A stretch of DNA of 40,871 bases, from contig CAZGSR010000025.1 of the NCBI GenBank assembly GCA_964528645.1, forward strand, positions 1 through 40,871, in the 5' to 3' direction. This DNA comes from UBA5734 sp964528645 (GTDB taxonomy: Bacteria > Bacillota > Clostridia > Saccharofermentanales > UBA5734). The translations under genes and the position numbers were made by a program. A model generated the notes under the pieces. The model worked only from the letters and a program-made list of their open reading frames with translations. It did no database searches and was not told where the DNA came from. Below are positions 16,284 through 24,795 of this stretch, in pieces. Numbering within the stretch: the stretch's first letter is position 1; every line of letters starts with the position of its first letter.

Positions 16284-17525
16284 ATGGATCAAACACCCCG
16301 CAGCCAACATCTGCATGAAACGATAGAGGACTACTTGCAGGTCCTGCCCCAGATCCGCACCGGTCTTTCTGACCAGACTGCCATCGAGCAGCGTCAGCAA
16401 GTCATCCGCGAGAAACTCAGTGCCACGGTTGAGCAATGGTCTGACTGCCGTTGGCAACTGTCCCACCGCATCACCTCGGTCGAAAAACTGGCAGACCTCT
16501 TGCCGCTGGACCCCAATACTTTGGATCAGTTGATCCAGGTCAGCGAGCGCTACCGTTTTGCGATCTCGCCGTATTACCTGTCCCTGATCGATCCGGCCGA
16601 TCCGGATTGTCCGATCCGCCGCCAAGCGGTTCCCTCCATCGACGAGCTCAATCCGGAAGGCGTCCTCGACCCGATGGATGAAGAACACTCCAGCCCCGTT
16701 CCGTCGGTCACCCGGCGTTATCCGGATCGCCTGATCATCAAGGTCACCAACCAGTGTGGCATGTATTGCCGCTTCTGCCAGCGCCGCCGCCTGATCGGTG
16801 AGACCGACCATTCGGTCGATGAGGCCACCCTGCGCGCAGCCGTCCAGTACGTGCGCGAGCAGCCGGAGATCCGCGACGTCCTGATCACCGGCGGCGACGC
16901 CCTGATGCTGTCCGACCAGGCGCTCGAGCGATTGCTCCAGGACCTGCGTTCGATCCCTCACGTCGAGATCATCCGGCTCGGTACGCGCACGCCTGTCACC
17001 TTGCCCCAGCGCATCACGCCGCAGCTGGTCGAGATACTCAAGCGCTACCATCCACTCTACATCAACACCCATTTCAATTCCCCGGCCGAAATCACCGCTG
17101 AAGCCAAAGCCGCCTGCAATCTCCTGGCCGATGCCGGTATCCCGCTCGGCAACCAGATGGTGCTCTTGAATGGCGTCAACAACAACAAGTACATCGTCCG
17201 GCGTCTGAACCAGCTGCTCTTGACCTTGCGTGTCAAGCCCTATTACATCTTCCACCCCAAGACGGTCCAGGGCACATCCCATTTCTGGGTCCGGATCGAA
17301 GAAGGCCTCGAGATCATGGAAAACCTCAGGGGCTACACCTCCGGTATGGCCATCCCGACCTATATCGTCAATGGCCCCGGTGGTCTCGGCAAGACGCCGA
17401 TCCTGCCCAATTACCTGCTCTACATCGGCAAGGACAAGGCCGTCTTCCGCAACTGGGAGAACAAAAATTTCGAGATCGAGAACCAGCCCAACCGTGTCGT
17501 GCACGATCCGGGCCATTTCGAATGA
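16284..17525 (+). CDS. eam: Glutamate 2,3-aminomutase (radical SAM, KamA family)
   Basis: PLP- and SAM-dependent enzyme of 413 residues that moves the amino group of L-glutamate to carbon 3, giving beta-glutamate, a known osmolyte. The iron–sulfur motif is C158, C162, C165 (CGMYCRFC). GGDALML (203–209) and the PLP lysine K370 (GGLGKTP) are present. Lysine 2,3-aminomutase binds its substrate's side-chain amine with two aspartates; here the matching positions are K326 (FHPK) and N363 (YIVN). This Lys/Asn pair is what was reported for glutamate 2,3-aminomutase (K332 and N369), and both differ by the same six-residue offset. The ATG at 16284 has AGGAGG (16270–16275) eight bases upstream. No ablB-type acetyltransferase is adjacent. 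Confidence 0.86.
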   Translation: MDQTPRSQHLHETIEDYLQVLPQIRTGLSDQTAIEQRQQVIREKLSATVEQWSDCRWQLSHRITSVEKLADLLPLDPNTLDQLIQVSERYRFAISPYYLSLIDPADPDCPIRRQAVPSIDELNPEGVLDPMDEEHSSPVPSVTRRYPDRLIIKVTNQCGMYCRFCQRRRLIGETDHSVDEATLRAAVQYVREQPEIRDVLITGGDALMLSDQALERLLQDLRSIPHVEIIRLGTRTPVTLPQRITPQLVEILKRYHPLYINTHFNSPAEITAEAKAACNLLADAGIPLGNQMVLLNGVNNNKYIVRRLNQLLLTLRVKPYYIFHPKTVQGTSHFWVRIEEGLEIMENLRGYTSGMAIPTYIVNGPGGLGKTPILPNYLLYIGKDKAVFRNWENKNFEIENQPNRVVHDPGHFE

Positions 17526-17553
17526 GTCAAAATCCCGCAAAGCCTCATTAAAA

Positions 17554-17587
17554 AAGCCCAAGTCCGGATGGTTCCTGGCTTGGGCTT
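17554..17587. terminator. Bidirectional terminator between convergent genes
   Basis: AAGCCCAAG (17554–17562) pairs with CTTGGGCTT (17579–17587). A run of A before the left arm gives a T-run for − strand transcripts, and TTAAT follows on the + strand. It lies between the aminomutase (+) and the oxoamine synthase (−), and is stronger for the latter. Confidence 0.85.
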
Positions 17588-17611
17588 AATATGGCTCTTT
17601 TGAAACTTGCT

Positions 17612-18838
17612 TTAGAAATCAATATCGAAATCGACCTCCGTATTGGCGGCCATTGCCGTGGTCACCGCGTCAAAAATCGCCAGACCCTCATCGAGCTGGG
17701 CATTGGTGTGCGTTGCCGTGTAACTTGTCCGCAGCAGGCAGGACTCCTTGGGCACCGCCGGTGGCAGGACTGGATTGACATAGACTCCGGCTTCCAACAG
17801 ATTGCGGGCTGTAAACAAGGTGCGGCCAATGCTGCCGGTCAGGACCGGGATGATTGGCACGAGGTCGTTGCCGCTGTCGAAGACCCTGACATGGGGCAGG
17901 GCGGACAGGCCACGCCGCATATAGGCGGCAATTTCATTCAGGCGCCGGACGCGCTGCGGTTCCTGCTCGAGGATGCGCAGGGCTTCGCGGGCGGCGCCGA
18001 TCTGGGCCGGCGGGATCGAGGCGCTGAAAATGAACGGCCGGGCATTGTGCTTGATGTAATGGATGACCGACTCTTTGCCGGCGACACAGCCGCCGAGGGA
18101 AGCCAGGGTCTTGGAGAAGGTGTTCATGATCAGGTCGACCTCGTCAGCCAGGCCGAAATATTCGGCTGTGCCCCGGCCGCGTTCGCCGAGAACACCGATC
18201 GAATGGGCATCATCGACCAGGATGCGCGCCCCGTACTGACGCGCCAGGCGGACGATCTCCGGCAGGTTGCAGATATCCCCCTCCATGCTGAAGACGCCAT
18301 CGGTGACAATCAGCATGCCGGCGCTTTCCTCTGTGGCGCATTTCTCTAAAAGGCGCTGCAGGTCTTCCATATCATTGTGCTTGTATTTGAGGGTCTTGCC
18401 GATCGCAAGGCGCGTACCATCGATGATGCTGGCATGATTGAGCGCGTCCGACAGGATGTAGTCGTTGCGCCCGACCAGAGAGGAAATGATCGCCAAGTTC
18501 GACTGGTAACCGGTCGAGAAGACCAGGGCTGCTTCCTGTTGCAGGAAATCCGCCAGAGCCTGCTCCAGTTCGAGATGGATATCCAGGGTGCCATTGAGGA
18601 AACGCGATCCGGAACAACCAGTACCGTATTTCTCAATGGCCTTGATGGCGGCTTCCTTGACCCTCGGGTCCGAGGTCAGTCCGAGGTAATTATTAGACCC
18701 GAACATCAGGGTCCGTTTGCCCTCCATCATGACCTCGGTATCCTGACCGGAGGTCAGGTAATGGAAATAGGGGTAGATATCCAGCGACATAGCCAATTTG
18801 GCGCGGTTGTAGTCATAACACTTCTGAAACAAGTCCAT
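17612..18838 (-). CDS. Alpha-oxoamine synthase, serine palmitoyltransferase-like
   Basis: PLP enzyme of 408 residues that condenses an amino acid with an acyl-CoA or acyl-ACP with loss of CO2. H135 (LNHAS, stacks on PLP), D210 and H212 (VDDAHSIG), and the Schiff-base lysine K243 (NTFSKTLASLGG) are present. The family includes KBL, BioF, ALA synthase and serine palmitoyltransferase. GTGCSGSRFLNGTLDIHLEL (73–92) and YVNPVLPPAVP (353–363), from memory, resemble the serine palmitoyltransferase pattern more than KBL or BioF. No threonine dehydrogenase or biotin gene is nearby. GGAGG precedes the ATG. An SDR gene lies upstream on the same strand. Substrate is inferred, not shown. Confidence 0.85.
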   Translation of the reverse strand: MDLFQKCYDYNRAKLAMSLDIYPYFHYLTSGQDTEVMMEGKRTLMFGSNNYLGLTSDPRVKEAAIKAIEKYGTGCSGSRFLNGTLDIHLELEQALADFLQQEAALVFSTGYQSNLAIISSLVGRNDYILSDALNHASIIDGTRLAIGKTLKYKHNDMEDLQRLLEKCATEESAGMLIVTDGVFSMEGDICNLPEIVRLARQYGARILVDDAHSIGVLGERGRGTAEYFGLADEVDLIMNTFSKTLASLGGCVAGKESVIHYIKHNARPFIFSASIPPAQIGAAREALRILEQEPQRVRRLNEIAAYMRRGLSALPHVRVFDSGNDLVPIIPVLTGSIGRTLFTARNLLEAGVYVNPVLPPAVPKESCLLRTSYTATHTNAQLDEGLAIFDAVTTAMAANTEVDFDIDF

Positions 18839-18888
18839 GGGCTGACGTCCTCCGGTGAAGATTGTGAAAGAAGTTCAAAAACAGATTC

Positions 18889-18897
18889 ATCATAGCA
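18889..18897 (-). promoter_or_regulatory. Extended −10 promoter for the oxoamine synthase
   Basis: On the − strand TGC is followed by TATGAT (complement of 18889–18894), about 50 nt before the ATG. Just upstream of it is a small palindrome TTGTC-AG-GACAA (18901–18912) and a wider GGTGA–N8–TCACC (18917–18934), both candidate operators. The gene may therefore be transcribed separately from the SDR. Confidence 0.5.
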
Positions 18898-18971
18898 CAT
18901 TTGTCAGGACAATTGAGGTGAAAAAAATGTCACCCAGTCAGGATATGGAGGCAGTATCCAATGAGCTTGCC

Positions 18972-19865
18972 TCAACCGTATAGCATCCGGACAATCCAGC
19001 GCACCAGCGGTAAAGGCAAAATCCGGGCTGCCACCGTCATGGCTTGGTTGTGCAACCCGGGTGTGACCATGGTTTTCGGATGCTTGCGGGATAATTCCCG
19101 GACGATGGCCTGAGCGATGCTGCGGGATGTCATACCGTTCTGTTCATCCCGGGCCATACGGCTGACAGACCGGTTGAGACGCTCCGCATACGGGGAATGG
19201 GTGAGCGAACCGGCGAACTTTCTAGCCTCTGTGAATCCCGTCCGAGTATCTCCCGGAGCGACGATTGTGATCTTGAGCCCAAAAGGTCTGACTTCATCAG
19301 AAAGTCCAAGTGCCAGGGCATGGATCGCTGCTTTCGCAGAGCTGTAGTATGTCTGGAAAGGCACCGGTATGGTTGCAGCGACTGAGGTGACCAGGATGAT
19401 CCGGCCATGTCCCTGATGCCGCATTCGCGGCAAAACGGCACGCAGCATGCGGATCGTGCCGAAAAGCAGGTTGTCATATTGCCAGATGGCGTCTGCCAGT
19501 GGGATTTCTTCGATGCTGCCCGCCAGGCCAGCACCGGCACAGTGAACCAGTGCATCCAAGCGGCCTTTGTGGTCAAGTACGGTGGAAACAGCCGCTGCAC
19601 AACTTTTCTCATCAAGGACATCAAACTCGACGGTATGGATCACACGATGCAATTCGGGATCAAGCTGGGCCTGTACCAGTTTCTGGCCGATGGTGCGAGA
19701 TGCTGCGAAGACGGTAACGCCTTGTCTGGCTAATAACAGGACAGTTTCCCAGCCGATTCCGGAACTGGCGCCTGTGACAAGGACGATCCCTGGTTGCCTG
19801 TCTGAATCGTGCTGGTCCGATTGAACGGATGGGGGGGTGGACTGTGTTGGATCCAAACGCTGCAT
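18972..19865 (-). CDS. Short-chain dehydrogenase/reductase
   Basis: Classical SDR of 297 residues with NAD(P)-binding TGASSGIG (31–38), HCAG (108–111; the usual first Asn is His), catalytic S161 and Y174-x3-K178, and APGDTRTGF after the active site. The first ~25 residues are polar and unstructured. The C-terminal 25 residues are hydrophobic and basic (LPLPLVRWIVRMLYG), possibly membrane-associated. I chose the ATG at 19865 because GGGAG lies six bases upstream; the open frame continues further but without a start site. Located 133 bp upstream of the oxoamine synthase on the same strand, it is a candidate reductase for that enzyme's ketone product, by analogy with 3-ketosphinganine reductase. 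Divergent from the MFS gene at 19994. Confidence 0.87.
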   Translation of the reverse strand: MQRLDPTQSTPPSVQSDQHDSDRQPGIVLVTGASSGIGWETVLLLARQGVTVFAASRTIGQKLVQAQLDPELHRVIHTVEFDVLDEKSCAAAVSTVLDHKGRLDALVHCAGAGLAGSIEEIPLADAIWQYDNLLFGTIRMLRAVLPRMRHQGHGRIILVTSVAATIPVPFQTYYSSAKAAIHALALGLSDEVRPFGLKITIVAPGDTRTGFTEARKFAGSLTHSPYAERLNRSVSRMARDEQNGMTSRSIAQAIVRELSRKHPKTMVTPGLHNQAMTVAARILPLPLVRWIVRMLYG

Positions 19866-19993
19866 GGTTGTCTCCCGATAAACACTGTTTGCTTGAATGC
19901 ATATGTACGGTCGTGTATCGTGATTAGTGTAACTTTCAGGTGCTTGGGCAACAAGTAGGCTGGACTCAATCCGTATCAACTTGGAGGATCTCC

Positions 19994-21253
19994 ATGGCCA
20001 GACTCCTGTTAACGATTATTTTCTTATCCTTCATCAGCTTGGGACTGCCGGATGCAGCACTGGGTACCGCCTGGCCGGCAATGTATCCGGAACTGGGCGT
20101 ATCCATCGGTGCTGCCGGTATGATAGCCCTGGTCGTTACAGCTGGCACCATCGTATCGAGCCTCATGAGCGGTACCGTTCTGGGCCGATTTGGCACAGGC
20201 AAAGTCAATTTCGCCAGCACATTACTGACTGGCCTGGCTTTGCTGGGCTACGCTCTGACACCATCGTATGTCTGGATTCTGGTCTTTGCCGTTCCGCTTG
20301 GCCTGGGAGCTGGTTCGGTCGATGCTGGCCTGAACAGCTATGTTGCCATGCATTACAAGGCTCACCACATGAATTGGCTGCACAGCTTCTGGGGCATGGG
20401 TGCCACCCTGAGCCCCGTGATCCTGGCCCAGATCATCAGCCGGACTGGTAACTGGCGCACGGGGTATCAAACCATTGCCACGATCCAGCTGACCCTCGCT
20501 GGGGTGCTGTTCCTGAGCCTGCCCCTGTGGGACACGGTTGGGAAAAAGCTCCCGTCTCACCCTGCCAAGGCCGAGATTCCGGAGACCACCACGACAGGAG
20601 AAGCTTTGGCCTTGGCCGAGCAGGACAAGATCCTGTCCACTAGCACCCCTGGTACCCAGGATAGAAACAGTCCATCCCGCCTCCACTTGTTCAAGACCCC
20701 AGGCTTGCTGCTGGCGTTGCTTTCCTTTTTCTTCTATTGTGGTGCCGAAATTTCCATGGGCTTGTGGGGCGGCAGCTTCATGGTCAATGTTCATGGCCTG
20801 GCCGTCGAGCAGGCAGGCAATTTCGTGGCCAGCTATTTTGGCGGCATCATGGGGGGGCGGTTCCTGACCGGATTCCTGACATTCCGCTTCAAGACACACA
20901 CCTTGATCCGGTTCGGCATTTTCGCCAGCTTGTTGGGCGCCCTCCTGATTTTCCTCGCTGGTGCCACGGCAGGTGGCCAGATCGGATTTATCCTGGTTGG
21001 CCTTGGTTTCGCCCCGGTCTTCCCGGGCATGATCCATGAGACCCCTGCCCGATTTGGCCAGCACCATTCCCAGAGCATCATTGGTTTCCAGATGGCTTCG
21101 GCGTATGCAGGCACCATGCTGTTTCCACCCATCATCGGCTCTCTGGCGACCCAGGTCTCTCTGAATGTCCTGATGCCGATCGTCATCCTCCTGATCCTGG
21201 CGCTGCTGTTCAGCACCGAAACGATCAACCGGCTTTTTGCCAGAAGGGCTTGA
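19994..21253 (+). CDS. MFS transporter, fucose permease-like
   Basis: Integral membrane protein of 419 residues with about 12 hydrophobic segments and a polar central loop (about 185–225). LGRFGTGKV fits the loop 2–3 motif, and DAGLNSYVAMHYKAHHMNWL with HSFWGMGATLSP resembles the FucP/COG0738 branch of the superfamily. Substrate unknown. GGAGG (19983–19987) sits before the ATG; upstream codons lack a site. The stop is three bases before the response regulator start, so the transporter and two-component pair are probably one operon. Confidence 0.88.
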   Translation: MARLLLTIIFLSFISLGLPDAALGTAWPAMYPELGVSIGAAGMIALVVTAGTIVSSLMSGTVLGRFGTGKVNFASTLLTGLALLGYALTPSYVWILVFAVPLGLGAGSVDAGLNSYVAMHYKAHHMNWLHSFWGMGATLSPVILAQIISRTGNWRTGYQTIATIQLTLAGVLFLSLPLWDTVGKKLPSHPAKAEIPETTTTGEALALAEQDKILSTSTPGTQDRNSPSRLHLFKTPGLLLALLSFFFYCGAEISMGLWGGSFMVNVHGLAVEQAGNFVASYFGGIMGGRFLTGFLTFRFKTHTLIRFGIFASLLGALLIFLAGATAGGQIGFILVGLGFAPVFPGMIHETPARFGQHHSQSIIGFQMASAYAGTMLFPPIIGSLATQVSLNVLMPIVILLILALLFSTETINRLFARRA

Positions 21254-21255
21254 AC

Positions 21256-21930
21256 ATGAACATCTTGCTCGTCGACGATGATCCCCGCATCCGCAACCTG
21301 GTGATGGAGTATTCCCGTGCAGAGAACTGGCAATTTTCGGAAGCCGGTGACGGGGAAGAAGCAATCGAAACGTTCATGACCAAGGCTTATGATCTGGTGC
21401 TGCTCGATGTCATGATGCCACGCCTCGACGGCTGGGGCACGCTGCGCCGCATTCGCGAAGACAGCAATGTCCCGGTGATCATGCTCACAGCCCGCAGCGA
21501 GGAATATGACCGGCTGCTGGGCTTCGAACTGGGCGTCGATGACTATGTCAGCAAACCATTCAGTCCGCGCGAGCTGGTGGCACGGATGAAAGCGCTGCTC
21601 AAGCGCTCCGGCGCCACGGCCGCTGCCAGCCAGATCTACGAAGCCGAGGGGCTTAAGGTCGACATGACCTCGCACCAGGCTTTGGTCGACGGCCAAGTGG
21701 TGGCCCTGACGCCCAAGGAGTTTGACTTGCTGGCCTTCCTGATGTCACGGCCACGCCAGGTCTTCACCCGTGACCAGCTCTTGAACCATGTCTGGGGCTA
21801 TGATTATTTCGGCGATGCCCGCACCGTGGATACGCATATCCGTAGCCTGCGCGATAAAATCGCTCCCTATCGCCATCTGGTGGCCACCGTCTGGGGCACC
21901 GGCTACCGCTTCGAAACAGGAGAATCCTGA
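21256..21930 (+). CDS. OmpR-family response regulator
   Basis: Protein of 224 residues. The receiver domain (1–120) has the acidic pocket DDD (7–9), phosphoacceptor D51 (LVLLDVMMPRLDGW), a conserved Thr in MLTAR and Lys in SKPFSP. The winged-helix DNA-binding domain (about 130–222) has LTPKEFDLLAFLMSRPRQVF and ends in DTHIRSLRDKI…WGTGYRF, typical of OmpR/PhoB proteins. ATG at 21256 is preceded by AGAAGGG at seven bases; a TTG at 21250 is less likely. Pairs with the overlapping kinase. Such regulators bind direct repeats about 11 bp apart; a matching site lies upstream of the exporter operon at 35112–35141. Confidence 0.95.
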   Translation: MNILLVDDDPRIRNLVMEYSRAENWQFSEAGDGEEAIETFMTKAYDLVLLDVMMPRLDGWGTLRRIREDSNVPVIMLTARSEEYDRLLGFELGVDDYVSKPFSPRELVARMKALLKRSGATAAASQIYEAEGLKVDMTSHQALVDGQVVALTPKEFDLLAFLMSRPRQVFTRDQLLNHVWGYDYFGDARTVDTHIRSLRDKIAPYRHLVATVWGTGYRFETGES

Positions 21931-23279
21931 TGCTGCCGCGCCGCTATCTGTTGTTCAAATTCTTTGCCAATTTTCTGGCCATGGCTATGCTCACGGTTGT
22001 CCTGTTGTGGCTGATCCAGGCCGGGCTGATGCGCGATTCCTATCTGAACCAGCTGATTGCCGATGTCCGGCAGGCGGTTTCGGAAGCAGCCCAGACGCGC
22101 ACCCTGGAAGTCACCACCCTGAGTGAACAAACGGGCGCCACGATCCTGGTGCTCGATGCCTCGGGCAATCTGGTCAGCACCTCGGCCCGGATGCCGATGA
22201 TGGGCATGGCGTTACGCCATGTGCAAACCATGTTCCTGCAGGGCGATTTTTCTGCCAGTGAAATCATCAGTGGCAGCGACAGCACCCAGCGCTATGCCCT
22301 GGTTGGCCAATCGCTGCCGGCAGGGGGCGCTGTTTTTGCCCTGCTCTCCCTGAATGCGGTCGATACAGCCGCCCGGGTCCTCCGCAGCCAGCTGTCGTTG
22401 ATCACACTCGTTCTGGCCCTGGCAGCGATCGTTCTGGCACTGATCCTGTCTCGGACCTTGAGCCGGCCTATTCTCGCTGCGACTGCCGCTGCCCGCAGAT
22501 TGGCAGCGGGCCAATACCAGACACACCTGACTGTCAAAGGCCAGGATGAAATCGCCGACCTGTCCACGGCGCTCAATGAATTAGGCCAGCAGCTGCAGGT
22601 GACAGAAACCTTGCGCCGCGAGCTGATCGCCAATGTTTCGCACGAATTGCGCTCCCCCCTGACGGTGATCCAGGGTTACGCCGAAACCGTGCGCGATGTA
22701 ACCTGGCCGGATGAAAAGAAACGCAGCGAGCAGCTGACTTTGATTGCCGATGAAGCTTCCCGCCTGACCCGGGTGGTCGGTGATATCCTGGAATATTCCA
22801 AGCTCCAGGCCGGGGTCCGTCCCCCGGACAGCCAAGTGTTTGCCGCTGGCCCGATTTTGACGTCGGTCCAGCTGCGCTTTGAGCTGGAAGCTGCAACCCG
22901 TGGCCTCACCCTCAATATGACGGGCTCAGCAGGCGACATCCGCTTCGATCCTGCCCAGTTTGAGCAGGTTTTGACCAATCTGGTGGCCAATGCGATCAAC
23001 TATGCCGATCCGGACAGTGCCATTCAGATCGACGTCCAGTCAATCGGCGCGAAAAGCCGGATCGAGATCACTAACCAGGGCGAGACCATCCCTGCTGACG
23101 AGCTTGTCAAAATTTGGGAACGCTACCATCGCTCTGTCCAAGTCCGCGACGATCGCCGTCTCGGCACTGGCCTGGGCTTGGCCATTGTCCGCAGCATTCT
23201 CGAGCAGCACGGCGTCGCATACGGCGTCGAAAGTCAAGAGCACCTGATCCGATTCTGGTTCGAGACCCAGCCTCTGTAA
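21930..23279 (+). CDS. Sensor histidine kinase
   Basis: Membrane-bound kinase of 449 residues: TM1 (about 10–32), an extracellular sensor region (33–150), TM2 (about 154–175), HAMP (176–228), HisKA with the phosphorylated H238 (ANVSHELRSPLTVIQGY), and HATPase with N-box NLVANAINYA (350–359) and GTGLGLAIV (412–420). Start ATG shares its A with the regulator's stop; CAGGAGAA lies just upstream. The stimulus is unknown. The sensor region is small and PDC/Cache-like at most. Confidence 0.95.
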   Translation: MLPRRYLLFKFFANFLAMAMLTVVLLWLIQAGLMRDSYLNQLIADVRQAVSEAAQTRTLEVTTLSEQTGATILVLDASGNLVSTSARMPMMGMALRHVQTMFLQGDFSASEIISGSDSTQRYALVGQSLPAGGAVFALLSLNAVDTAARVLRSQLSLITLVLALAAIVLALILSRTLSRPILAATAAARRLAAGQYQTHLTVKGQDEIADLSTALNELGQQLQVTETLRRELIANVSHELRSPLTVIQGYAETVRDVTWPDEKKRSEQLTLIADEASRLTRVVGDILEYSKLQAGVRPPDSQVFAAGPILTSVQLRFELEAATRGLTLNMTGSAGDIRFDPAQFEQVLTNLVANAINYADPDSAIQIDVQSIGAKSRIEITNQGETIPADELVKIWERYHRSVQVRDDRRLGTGLGLAIVRSILEQHGVAYGVESQEHLIRFWFETQPL

Positions 23280-23377
23280 CAAACACATTTAACTGAATCT
23301 ACATCCGCTTTTTGCCGATCCACTGGTCGCTGGCCGGTTATTAAAGGGCGCGCGACTTGAAGTGGACAAAATGAAAT

Positions 23378-23405
23378 TTGAAATTTTCACACTTTAACCT
23401 ATGAT
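23378..23405 (+). promoter_or_regulatory. Orphan promoter in a convergent gap
   Basis: TTGAAA (23378–23383) and TATGAT (23400–23405) are separated by 16 bp and point rightward. No + strand gene follows: transcription would run antisense into the MFS gene at 23498–24763. The −10 lies within the palindrome described at 23395–23438. Confidence 0.55.
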
Positions 23406-23438
23406 ACTAGTAACATAGGTTATCTTTAACATAGGTTA
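23395..23438. repeat. 28-bp palindrome with an extra half-site (operator-like)
   Basis: TAACCTATG (23395–23403) and CATAGGTTA (23414–23422) flank TACTAGTA, giving a 28-bp palindrome in which 13 of 14 pairs match. A third copy of CATAGGTTA is at 23430–23438, so TAACATAGGTTA occurs as a direct repeat with 16-bp period (23411, 23427). The pattern is typical of a dimeric repressor operator. No regulator gene is adjacent in a position that would explain it. Confidence 0.8.
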
Positions 23439-23497
23439 CGTTGCGTAATTTTAAAGAATATATTGCATGACTCCGCGCCCACAAGGCAGCGGCTTAG

Positions 23498-24763
23498 TCA
23501 GGTTTTGTCTTTAACCCTGACAGCGACGACGAGGTTCGCTAACGAAAGCGCAGCCGCGATGAAGAAGACGTATTTGGGCCCAATGGTGGTCCAGATGACC
23601 CCGCCCAAGGTCGCCATGGTGATTGACACGACGTGGTCCATGCTTTGCCCAGTGACGAGCGTCGGCGAAATATCGTCCGGTGTCACGGCTATTGATCGGA
23701 GATAGAGGCTGCGGATCATGCCCATCTGCATCGACATGCGGTCGAGAATGAACAGGGCATATACGGCAAGAACAGCCCAGCCTGTTTTGGGCAGGACCCC
23801 AGAAGTAAAGCCGGCAGCGAGAAAGCCATAGGCGATGTAGACGCCGATGAAGGAATAGGCATCGAGGAACAACATTTTTCGGATGCCATACCGGTCGAGC
23901 CAGCGGCCCAGTGCCGGAGTGAAGAAGATGCCGGCAAAGGAACCGAACATCAGGAGCAGCGAGAGTGTGTCGGCCTTTTTGCCCAGCAAGTCGATCAGGA
24001 CCCAGGGGGCATAGACCATCATGATCTGCTTCTGCACGCCGAAGATGATCGCCAGGACATAGTAATTCCGATACTGCCAGCGAAAGACAAATTTCATACG
24101 CGGCCAGCCTTGGCCAGTCGGTTTTCCGGCAGATGAAGCACCTGCGGTGTGGTTGCGGTGGCGGTCCAGATAGTACAACAATCCAACGACGGTCAGTGCG
24201 GCCACGCCCCCGATCAGGAACGTGATCTTGATATCGGCCGTGAAACTGAAAAGGCCAGAGCGAAAGGCAAAGAAGACCAGCAGCGAAGCCACCATACCGA
24301 AGGCCGTGCTGACACCGTTGAAACGGCCAATCAGGCGCCCTGCATTGGCTTCATCATGGATCAGGCTCATACCGATGCTGTTCTGGAGCGGGAACCAGAG
24401 ATGTTGGCCGATGGAGTGAAAGAAAATGATCGTCAGCATGATCAAGTACGGCGGGGTCAGGAAGCCAAGCAAAGCCAGGCCGATCACAACCAGGGAATGG
24501 GCCAGCATGGCAAGACGCAGATCACCCATAAACGCCAGGATTGAGACGAGGAAGATCGACAAGACGCCGGGTAATTCGCGCGGGAACTCGATCAGGCCAC
24601 GCTGCAGGGCCGTAACCTGGTAGGCATCCTTGAAATAATTCGAAAACAGACTATCGGAAAAACCGGTGCCGATCGCTGCAGCCGCAAGGACCGCATAGAA
24701 AATCCAGATGGAACGCTGGTGTTCCGGCGAAGCCAATTTCGGGACAGGCTGCGGGGAAGCCAT
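23498..24763 (-). CDS. MFS transporter
   Basis: Integral membrane protein of 421 residues with about 11–12 hydrophobic segments. The N-terminal tail is Pro-rich and soluble (1–17), and a basic loop (about 205–225) divides the two halves. FTPALGRWLDRYGIRKML is the usual MFS loop motif in the second half. Substrate unknown; no close relation to the MFS at 19994 is evident. GAGGTGATC lies upstream of the ATG. The gene converges on the histidine kinase gene, and the gap between them holds the palindrome. Confidence 0.85.
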   Translation of the reverse strand: MASPQPVPKLASPEHQRSIWIFYAVLAAAAIGTGFSDSLFSNYFKDAYQVTALQRGLIEFPRELPGVLSIFLVSILAFMGDLRLAMLAHSLVVIGLALLGFLTPPYLIMLTIIFFHSIGQHLWFPLQNSIGMSLIHDEANAGRLIGRFNGVSTAFGMVASLLVFFAFRSGLFSFTADIKITFLIGGVAALTVVGLLYYLDRHRNHTAGASSAGKPTGQGWPRMKFVFRWQYRNYYVLAIIFGVQKQIMMVYAPWVLIDLLGKKADTLSLLLMFGSFAGIFFTPALGRWLDRYGIRKMLFLDAYSFIGVYIAYGFLAAGFTSGVLPKTGWAVLAVYALFILDRMSMQMGMIRSLYLRSIAVTPDDISPTLVTGQSMDHVVSITMATLGGVIWTTIGPKYVFFIAAALSLANLVVAVRVKDKT

Positions 24764-24795
24764 AAGTCAGATCACCTCACATGCAAACTAATGCG

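Noticed and set aside
16284..17525. Annotation as lysine 2,3-aminomutase
   Set aside because: The two lysine-binding aspartates are replaced by Lys326 and Asn363, the glutamate 2,3-aminomutase pattern, and no ablB is present.
17591..18349. Open frame on the + strand opposite the oxoamine synthase
   Set aside because: Shadow of a well-conserved − strand enzyme; such long antisense frames are common in this GC-rich sequence.
17612..18838. Call as glycine C-acetyltransferase (KBL)
   Set aside because: No threonine dehydrogenase neighbour, and the motifs look closer to serine palmitoyltransferase; kept as a general alpha-oxoamine synthase.
20222..21364. 380-residue − strand frame opposite the MFS transporter
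   Set aside because: Highly polar Gln/Arg-rich composition typical of a shadow frame, with no start signals; the + strand codes for 12 membrane segments.
23280..23345. Terminator of the histidine kinase gene
   Set aside because: CCG..CCA / TGG.CGG near 23317–23338 forms only short broken stems followed by TTATT, too weak to call.
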